DNA from: Aromatoleum diolicum
GTDB taxonomy: Bacteria > Pseudomonadota > Gammaproteobacteria > Burkholderiales > Rhodocyclaceae
Direction of reading: 5' to 3'
Assembly: GCF_012910955.1 (NCBI RefSeq)
Contig: NZ_WTVQ01000005.1
Span: 1 to 64,000, forward strand
Length of the DNA stretch: 64,000 nucleotides
Positions within the stretch are counted from its first letter, which is position 1; the number at the start of each line of letters is the position of its first letter. The translations under genes were made by a program, and so were the position numbers. Below the pieces are notes generated by a model. That model had not been told where the DNA came from. It made no database searches and saw only the letters and a list, made by a program, of their open reading frames with translations. This document shows, in pieces, positions 40,584 to 46,661 of the stretch.

Positions 40584-40712
40584 TGTTCGACACGCGCTGC
40601 GCCTGCCCTACCCGGCCGGTGCGTCGCGGCCGCCTTTCACCCTGATCCCGCGGCGAGCGTGACCGATACGGTTTCGCTCGCTTCCGGGCAGACGGGCTAC
40701 CAGGAGGAAGGA

Positions 40713-40910
40713 ATGATGAAACTCGCAAGGAACGTCAGCGCAGCCTTGGTCATGAGCGCATTGCTTGCAGCGCTGGCCGGCTGTCAGAAACAGGAAGGAC
40801 CGGCAGAAAAGGCCGGCAAGGAAGTCGACAAGGCAGCCGAGAAGGTCGGCGAGCAGGTCGAAAAAGCCGGCGAAAGTATCAAGGACGCGGCAACCGGCGA
40901 CAAGAAGTAA
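40713..40910 (+). CDS. Small lysine/glutamate-rich lipoprotein
   Basis: The 65-residue protein starts MMKLARNVSAALVMSALLAA and has a lipobox LAGC. The mature part is a short amphipathic helix (EKAGKEVDKAAEKVGEQVEK) like that of late-embryogenesis/entericidin-like small stress lipoproteins. AGGAGGAAGG directly precedes the start; ATG codons at 40713 and 40716 are both possible. The function is not known. Confidence 0.78.
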   Translation: MMKLARNVSAALVMSALLAALAGCQKQEGPAEKAGKEVDKAAEKVGEQVEKAGESIKDAATGDKK

Positions 40911-40953
40911 TCGATCTAACCGCCGCGCGGAATTGTCCGCTTTGCCATAGTCA

Positions 40954-40967
40954 GCACGTTGACGTGC
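40954..40967. promoter_or_regulatory. GCACGT-TG-ACGTGC palindrome upstream of a csbD gene
   Basis: This perfect 6-2-6 inverted repeat sits 141 bases before the CsbD start at 41108 and 44 bases after the previous stop. It could be a regulator site or a weak hairpin. No known consensus is claimed. Confidence 0.3.
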
Positions 40968-41107
40968 GCATGCATCGTCACTCAAGTAGCTATGGGCGTT
41001 ACCGCACAGAGCCGATCGGGTCTCACGTTTATTCTGACTCACGGCGCACCCTGGATGCCGAGGAGGCCGCTCCCGGCATCGTCCACAGCCCGCACGAGGA
41101 GAAGACC

Positions 41108-41284
41108 ATGAACAAGGATCAAGTCAAAGGTCGCATCGAAGAAGCGAAAGGCAAGATGAAGGAAGTCGTCGGCAAGGTAAGCGGCGACAAGACGCTGGAA
41201 CAGAAAGGCAAGATTCAGAATATCAGCGGCAAAGTCCGGGCGGGACTTGGCGATCTGAAGGAAGACATCAAGGACGCCATCTGA
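41108..41284 (+). CDS. CsbD family stress protein (first)
   Basis: The 58-residue protein MNKDQVKGRIEEAKGKMKEV... matches the CsbD family, small hydrophilic helical proteins linked to general stress in many bacteria, with unknown molecular role. The repeated GK/GD helix pattern and small size are typical. GAGGAGAAGACC directly precedes the ATG. A second, different CsbD gene is at 45269. Confidence 0.9.
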   Translation: MNKDQVKGRIEEAKGKMKEVVGKVSGDKTLEQKGKIQNISGKVRAGLGDLKEDIKDAI

Positions 41285-41352
41285 AGCAAGTAATCGCTGC
41301 GCTTGAATGGGCATGGCCGGTATTTGCTGAACACTTTTGACAGGAGCATCAA

Positions 41353-41757
41353 ATGACGTATGAAACTCTCAATCCCGCACCGAGGCTGCTTAGCGCCACC
41401 TCTCTCATGAGCGATGCCGTCTATAACCACAAGGAAGAGAAACTGGGTGACATCAAGGACATGATGCTTAACATTCACAGCGGCACCGTGAGTTACGCAG
41501 TGTTGTCCTTCGGGGGCTTCCTCGGTATGGGAGAAAAGCTGTTTGCGGTGCCGTGGAGCGCATTGACACTCGACACGGTAAACAAACGCTTCGTGCTCAA
41601 CGTGGAAACCGATAGCCTCGAGAATGCACCGGGATTCGACAAGGATCACTGGCCCGACATGGCTGATCCCACGTGGGCGCAGAGCATCCACACTTATTAC
41701 GGGACTCAGTACGAGACTCAGGCCGATCCCGACAAGCCGAATGTCCCGCTCCTGTAA
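41353..41757 (+). CDS. PRC-barrel domain protein
   Basis: The 134-residue protein has a PRC-barrel (about residues 14-90: SDAVYNHKEEKLGDIKDMML, VPWSALTLDT), the fold found in photosynthetic reaction centre H subunits and RimM but also in many stress proteins. No signal peptide or membrane segment is visible. GACAGGAGCATCAA precedes the ATG. It follows the CsbD gene by 68 bases, and the two may be co-transcribed. Confidence 0.87.
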   Translation: MTYETLNPAPRLLSATSLMSDAVYNHKEEKLGDIKDMMLNIHSGTVSYAVLSFGGFLGMGEKLFAVPWSALTLDTVNKRFVLNVETDSLENAPGFDKDHWPDMADPTWAQSIHTYYGTQYETQADPDKPNVPLL

Positions 41758-41807
41758 CTGATGTGCAGCTGCTCCCACAACCGCGCCAGCCCTTGGCGTG
41801 GATGAAT

Positions 41808-41830
41808 GAGGCCCTCATCGTGAGGGCCTC
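41808..41830 (+). terminator. Terminator after the PRC-barrel gene
   Basis: A 10-bp perfect stem (GAGGCCCTCA / TGAGGGCCTC) with loop TCG is followed by CTGTTAATT. It lies about 50 bases after the stop codon. Confidence 0.72.
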
Positions 41831-41875
41831 CTGTTAATTGCCAGGGACACTCGTGAATATTGAAGAGTCATTCGC

Positions 41876-42733
41876 ATGGCTTGCGTACCGGCGCTGAACC
41901 TGACTCCATCTGCACAAGAGCGATGTGATGCGGACCATGGCAGTCCGGCAAGCGATCGTCTGGTAATTACCTGCGAGCATGGTGGCAACCGGATTCCCGC
42001 GCCGTACCGCGACCTATTCCGCTCCCATCAGGCGGTGCTGGACTCCCACTGGGGCTTCGACCCGGGCGCGCTCATCATGGCAAGAGCGCTGGCACGTGCC
42101 TTTGCGGCGCCGCTGGTGGTTTCCACCGTAAGTCGTCTGCTGGTGGACCTGAATCGATCGCCTCGCAATCCGCGACTGCATTTCGATGTGATTCGCGAAG
42201 CGCCGGCCGAGCTGCGCCAGCATATCCTGGACTGCTACTACCAGCCGTTTCGCGCGCAAGCCGAGCACCTTGTCGGGCAAGCGATCGCAGACCACGGCCG
42301 GGTGATCCACATCTCATCCCACAGCTTTACACCCGAGCTGAACGGCAAGGTACGAACGGCCGACATCGGGCTGCTCTACGACCCGGCCCGACCGGGGGAG
42401 GTGGAACTGTGTGCGCACTGGAAGACATCCCTCGAGACCTGTGTGCCCGAATTCACCGTCCGGCGCAATTACCCGTACCAAGGCAAGGATGACGGCCTGA
42501 CCGCCTGGTTTCGCAGACGCCTGCCGCCCGACGCCTATGTGGGAATCGAGCTGGAAATCAACCAGAAACACGTCGCCGGGGCTGCCAGACAATGGGCCGC
42601 CTTGCGCAAGGGAATCGTCGAAGCTCTGGGCGCGGCGCTCGCAAGCCGGCGCGCGATCATGTCCGCGCAGCCGCCCGATTCAGAAACCGGTCCCAACAAC
42701 CGGTCAAGGCTGACCGCAGGAGGTCCACGATGA
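41876..42733 (+). CDS. N-formylglutamate amidohydrolase family protein
   Basis: The 285-residue zinc-type hydrolase has LVITCEHGGNRIPAPY near residue 30 (metal-binding Glu/His), DSHWGFDPGA, VSTVSRLLVDLNRSP, and HISSHSFTP. These are the family's hallmarks. Members split N-formylglutamate or related acyl-amino acids. No histidine-use (hut) gene is nearby, so a role in histidine breakdown is not supported. Its stop overlaps the next start by ATGA, which suggests a joint function with the transglutaminase-like protein. Confidence 0.85.
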   Translation: MACVPALNLTPSAQERCDADHGSPASDRLVITCEHGGNRIPAPYRDLFRSHQAVLDSHWGFDPGALIMARALARAFAAPLVVSTVSRLLVDLNRSPRNPRLHFDVIREAPAELRQHILDCYYQPFRAQAEHLVGQAIADHGRVIHISSHSFTPELNGKVRTADIGLLYDPARPGEVELCAHWKTSLETCVPEFTVRRNYPYQGKDDGLTAWFRRRLPPDAYVGIELEINQKHVAGAARQWAALRKGIVEALGAALASRRAIMSAQPPDSETGPNNRSRLTAGGPR

Positions 42734-43542
42734 AGATCCGCATTGGCTACGAAATGATCTACGACTGCCCGCAACCGACGCCGATGATCCTGACCCTGAG
42801 TGTGCACTACTCGCGGGTGTCGGACATCATCATCCCCGACCACCTGATCGCCGATCCACCCGTACCCCACACCGCCTATCGCGATACCTTTGGCAATTGG
42901 TGCTCGCGTATCGTCGCGCCCGAAGGCCAGCTCCGGCTTTTCACCGACGCGATGGTAAAGGACACCGGACAGCCGGATGTGGTCGTGCCGCAGGCGCGGC
43001 AGACGCCGGTGGAAGAACTGCCCGACGAAACCCTGCTGTTCCTGCTGGGGAGCCGCTATTGCGAGACCGATCGCCTGTCCGAGACCGCCTGGCAACTGTT
43101 CGGCAGGTCACCGACCGGATGGGGGCGCGTCCAGGCGATCTGCGACTACGTCCATCAGCATCTCACATTCGGCTATGAGCACGCCCGACCCACGAAGACG
43201 GCTTGGGAGGCATCCCAGGAGCAAACCGGCGTGTGCCGGGACTTTGCGCACCTGGCAATCACGTTCTGCCGCTGCATGAACATCCCCGCACGTTACTGCA
43301 CCGGCTACCTTGGTGACATCGGCATACCGCCGCCCTACGGGCCGATGGATTTTGCCGGCTGGTTCGAGGCCTATCTCGACGGCCGCTGGTACACCTTCGA
43401 CGCGCGCAACAACATGCCGCGTATCGGACGCGTTTTGATCGCCCGCGGCCGCGACGCCGCCGACGTCGCGATCAGCAACACCTTCGGCCCGAATATCCTG
43501 AAGAGCTTCAAGGTCCGGACCGACGAGGTGATCGAGGGGTGA
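42730..43542 (+). CDS. Transglutaminase-like domain protein
   Basis: The 270-residue protein has an N-terminal beta domain and a C-terminal transglutaminase core. The catalytic triad is visible: Cys in TGVCRDFAHLAI, His in WFEAYLDG-region context and Asp in WYTFDARNN. The relatives are microbial cysteine proteases or amidases rather than cross-linkers. No signal peptide is seen. AGGAGG lies six bases before the ATG, which overlaps the previous stop. Confidence 0.88.
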   Translation: MKIRIGYEMIYDCPQPTPMILTLSVHYSRVSDIIIPDHLIADPPVPHTAYRDTFGNWCSRIVAPEGQLRLFTDAMVKDTGQPDVVVPQARQTPVEELPDETLLFLLGSRYCETDRLSETAWQLFGRSPTGWGRVQAICDYVHQHLTFGYEHARPTKTAWEASQEQTGVCRDFAHLAITFCRCMNIPARYCTGYLGDIGIPPPYGPMDFAGWFEAYLDGRWYTFDARNNMPRIGRVLIARGRDAADVAISNTFGPNILKSFKVRTDEVIEG

Positions 43543-43649
43543 AGCAGGCGAACGTTCCGCGGGTGCATCAGCACATCACCGGCCGGGGGCGGCCGGGAAT
43601 CGCGCCGACCGCCAGCAGGATCGGAACGATCGGCAGGAGGATCGAAAAG

Positions 43650-44849
43650 TCACTGCATGCCTTGTGACGGCGAGTCATAGCGGCGCAGTGTCCGGGAGAA
43701 CTCCCGCAATGCGTCGATGCCGCTTTGCTCGGCGCGCCGACACCAGTCTTCCAGCTGTCTGACCAATTGGTCCTTCGACGCGGTGGATCGGCTCCACACG
43801 GCCGTGAGCTCCTGCCGCATGGAATCGATGGTGCTCAACACCGTGCTGGAATGCAGAGCCTGTTCCAGGACTGCACGTTCCTTCTCCGGCAGAGCCTGCG
43901 CATCCCTCTGCAGCCAGTGCTTGACGGCGTCCAGCGCGCTGGAATCCTTGAAGCCGGGGACCGCGCTGGCGCGCAGTCGGCGGATTTCGTCCAGCGCGGT
44001 GCGTTGCAGGGATCTGGCGAACCGGGCCAGCACGTCGTAGCGGTGAGTGATGACCGCCTGCACGGTGTCCGCGTCGCAGCGCGTCTTGAAGGTGCTGTAG
44101 CGAATGCCGGGCGCGACCTTGTACACCTTTGCACAGTGAAAGATCTCCATCACACGGATGTACATCCAGCCGATGTCGAATTCCCACCACCGGTTCGAAA
44201 ACCTGGCCGAGCTGGCGTAGGCGTGGTGGTTGTTGTGCAGTTCCTCGCCACCGATCAGCAGTCCCCACGGCACGATATTGCGCGAGGCATCGCACGGCGC
44301 GAAGTTGCGGTAACCCCAATAGTGGCCGATGCCGTTGATCACGCCCGCGGCGAAGATCGGAATCCACAGCATCTGCACCGCCCACATCGTGAGTCCGATC
44401 GGACCGAACAGCACAAGATCGATCGCGAGCATGATGACCACGCCGAGCACGCTGTGCTTCGTATACAGATGGCGCTCGATCCAGTCGTCGGGCGTACCGC
44501 GGCCGTATTGCCGGATCGTTGCGACGTTTGCGCTTTCCGCGCGATAGAGCTCGGACCCCTCGAGCAGCACTTTGCGGATTCCATGGATCTGCGGACTGTG
44601 CGGATCTTCCGCCGTCTCGGTGGTGGCGTGGTGCTTGCGGTGAATCGCCACCCACTCGCGGGTGACCATACCGGTGGTGAGCCACAGCCAGAAGCGGAAA
44701 AAATGGCTCAGCGCGGGATGGATGGCCAGCCCACGATGCGCCTGGTGCCGGTGGAGAAAGATCGTTACCGCGGCGATGGTGACGTGGGTCAGGCCCAGCG
44801 TAACCAGCACATAAGCCCACCAGGGCAGATCGAGAAGAGCTAGTTGCAT
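43650..44849 (-). CDS. Fatty acid desaturase, delta-9 acyl type, with C-terminal extension
   Basis: This membrane di-iron desaturase introduces double bonds into acyl chains. The 399 residues show the three histidine boxes HRHQAHR, HRKHHA and HNNHH, and four hydrophobic segments. From about residue 265 a soluble helical extension of some 130 residues follows (ALDEIRRLRAS, LVRQLEDWCRRAEQ) that the core enzyme does not need. Increased unsaturation would fit a cold or membrane-stress role, in keeping with its neighbours. Confidence 0.92.
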   Translation of the reverse strand: MQLALLDLPWWAYVLVTLGLTHVTIAAVTIFLHRHQAHRGLAIHPALSHFFRFWLWLTTGMVTREWVAIHRKHHATTETAEDPHSPQIHGIRKVLLEGSELYRAESANVATIRQYGRGTPDDWIERHLYTKHSVLGVVIMLAIDLVLFGPIGLTMWAVQMLWIPIFAAGVINGIGHYWGYRNFAPCDASRNIVPWGLLIGGEELHNNHHAYASSARFSNRWWEFDIGWMYIRVMEIFHCAKVYKVAPGIRYSTFKTRCDADTVQAVITHRYDVLARFARSLQRTALDEIRRLRASAVPGFKDSSALDAVKHWLQRDAQALPEKERAVLEQALHSSTVLSTIDSMRQELTAVWSRSTASKDQLVRQLEDWCRRAEQSGIDALREFSRTLRRYDSPSQGMQ

Positions 44850-45268
44850 CGCGGATTCCTTTGCAGAACGACCTCGCGACCGCCGGTGATCCCCGCAGTC
44901 ATCGCAATATCCCTGCCTGCCATGCTACGCGCCGGCCGAGAAGCGTCTGTACGACAGCGCACGCTTCCGGAAATTCGGATTTCCTTCAGCACGGGAGCGC
45001 TGCCCCAATGGCCGCTGCCCGATACCGACACCGGAGCCGTCACTTGCCCCGTCCTCTGTGCGACGGCGCACCGACCGCAGCGCATCACGCGACTAGCCTT
45101 ATAGCGTGTCGGGAGTTTCCCCGTAGTCAGTTCAAGCCGGCGCAACGCCGCGTCGCGTCACCGTACGCTTTCGCTGCGCGCCGCGCATGAGGGGCGAGAC
45201 ACAGGCTGCGACAAAGGATGTCCGACTGGCAATTCCGCCAGTCGAATCCCGAACCCAAGGAGGGTGAC
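44850..45268. other. 419-base divergent gap between the desaturase and the second csbD gene
   Basis: I see no gene here. The open frames across it have no family character or ribosome-binding sites. The right end holds a GACTGGC/GCCAGTC hairpin and the strong ribosome-binding site of the csbD gene. Confidence 0.55.
45224..45243 (+). promoter_or_regulatory. Hairpin in the leader of the second csbD gene
   Basis: GACTGGC-AATTCC-GCCAGTC is a perfect 7-bp stem 25 bases before the start codon and just before AAGGAGG. It could influence translation or be a regulator site; this is inference only. Confidence 0.35.
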
Positions 45269-45472
45269 ATGAACTGGGATATCGTCGAAGGCAACTGGAA
45301 ACAGTTCAAGGGCAAGGTAAAGACGCAGTGGGGCAAACTTACCGACGATCACCTGGATGTGATTGCCGGCAAGCGCGACCAATTGGCGGGAAAACTCCAG
45401 GAAACGTACGGCATATCGAAGGACGAAGCCGAGGAGCAGATCAAGCGTTTTGAAGAACTGAACAAGGATTAA
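45269..45472 (+). CDS. CsbD family stress protein (second)
   Basis: The 67-residue protein MNWDIVEGNWKQFKGKVKTQ... is of the YjbJ type, the commonest CsbD form in proteobacteria. It is hydrophilic and helical and ends in EEQIKRFEELNKD. AAGGAGGGTGAC gives a very strong ribosome-binding site. It is not a close copy of the first CsbD protein. Confidence 0.93.
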   Translation: MNWDIVEGNWKQFKGKVKTQWGKLTDDHLDVIAGKRDQLAGKLQETYGISKDEAEEQIKRFEELNKD

Positions 45473-45568
45473 GGTCAAGACGCCGCTTCGTAACCCGAGC
45501 ACGCTGCGCTCAGCCCTTTGCCGTGTGCAGTGTGCCGTGACAGGTGCTTTATTGAAAGGACTCAACTC

Positions 45569-45760
45569 ATGACCAGCTATAAACACTTCATCCTGCCAGC
45601 CGTGCTGGTCGGGAACAGCGCGGTGGCCTCCGTGTTCGCGACATTCATGGCCGACCGCCTTCGCCACACACGCAAAGGCCGACAGAAAGCAGCACTCGCC
45701 GACTGGGAAGACGAGGGTGGCAGCGTGGTGGTGCCCGAAGCCACGACACCATCATCATGA
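45569..45760 (+). CDS. Small single-span membrane protein
   Basis: The 63-residue protein MTSYKHFILPAVLVGNSAVA... has one hydrophobic segment (about 7-27) and then a basic and acidic soluble tail (RLRHTRKGRQKAALADWEDE). I recognise no family. GAAAGGACT lies just upstream of the ATG. Its stop overlaps the next start by ATGA, so the two products are probably made together. Confidence 0.6.
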   Translation: MTSYKHFILPAVLVGNSAVASVFATFMADRLRHTRKGRQKAALADWEDEGGSVVVPEATTPSS

Positions 45761-46191
45761 AGCCTGCGAGTAACGGCAACGCCCCGGCCGTCGCTGATCG
45801 AAACCTCGAGCGAGACCTGGATCGGAGCGTGGCGTCGCCGCTGCGGCAATGGCGTGATCGGGGCATCACGACGATGAACGCGCCTTCCTCAAGCGACACG
45901 CATGATCCGGACGACCCTTGCCATTCCTCGCCTGGACGTTCATGCCCGCGCTGCAACGGTTCCGTATACCGCGTCCCGCGCCGCTTCGTAGACCTGCTCG
46001 TGAGCGCCTTGATGCCGGTCCACCGCTACCGCTGCGACGAGATGGGCTGTAATTGGGAAGGGAATCTGCGCGCGACGCGACAGTCCGTCCCGAGCGGCGG
46101 CAGTGTCGATACGTACGAAGAAGCAAGAAGAGACGCGCGCGAGCGGTCGCAGATGGGCCGCGAGACGCTGTCGGGCGCGCAGTCGCGATGA
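45757..46191 (+). CDS. Zinc-ribbon-like protein of unknown function
   Basis: The 144-residue protein has an unstructured N-terminal third and a probable zinc ribbon formed by CPRCNGSVYRVPRR and YRCDEMGCNW. Between the cysteine pairs is the short hydrophobic stretch VDLLVSALMPVH, so it may sit at the membrane. An internal ATG at 45874 could be the true start. It overlaps the preceding small membrane protein gene by four bases. I know no function for it. Confidence 0.6.
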   Translation: MKPASNGNAPAVADRNLERDLDRSVASPLRQWRDRGITTMNAPSSSDTHDPDDPCHSSPGRSCPRCNGSVYRVPRRFVDLLVSALMPVHRYRCDEMGCNWEGNLRATRQSVPSGGSVDTYEEARRDARERSQMGRETLSGAQSR

Positions 46192-46297
46192 ACGACGGGC
46201 TCAACCCCGCTCGCGCCGCGAGCTCGGCGACGATCGACCCGCTCGCACCCAAGACAGGCGTTCCTTGCCAGGAACCCGCAGTGATCAGGAGAAAACC

Positions 46298-46585
46298 ATG
46301 TCCAGCGTCGGTTACCACGAGCCTTTGGAAGAACTATCTGCGGAAACGCGCGACATGCACCGGGCAATTGTTTCCCTTATGGAAGAGCTGGAAGCCATTG
46401 ACTGGTACAACCAGCGCACCGATGCGAGCCAGGACCCGGAACTGAAGGCCATCCTCGAACACAACCGGGACGAGGAAAAGGAGCACGCATCCATGTTGCT
46501 GGAGTGGATTCGGCGCAAGGACCCGAAGTTTTCCGAGGAGCTCCGGGACTACCTGTTCACCACAAAGCCGATTACCCAGAAATGA
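46298..46585 (+). CDS. Encapsulated-ferritin-like (EncFtn-type) protein without cargo tail
   Basis: The 95-residue protein closely resembles the encapsulated ferritins of Rhodospirillum. It has the antiparallel two-helix ferroxidase design with MEELEAIDWYNQR (Glu30, Glu32, Trp36, Tyr37) and HNRDEEKEHASM (Glu60, His63); these align with Glu32, Glu62 and His65 of the known enzyme. It stops after YLFTTKPITQK, without the C-terminal targeting peptide that directs such proteins into encapsulin shells, and no encapsulin gene is in the window. CAGGAGA lies six bases before the ATG. Likely roles are iron oxidation or storage. Confidence 0.85.
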   Translation: MSSVGYHEPLEELSAETRDMHRAIVSLMEELEAIDWYNQRTDASQDPELKAILEHNRDEEKEHASMLLEWIRRKDPKFSEELRDYLFTTKPITQK

Positions 46586-46661
46586 CCAAGGCCGGCCACT
46601 CGCCGCAGCGGACCACCGCCAACGACCGCTGGCGTCAGCTATCGCCGAGAGTATTGATGCC

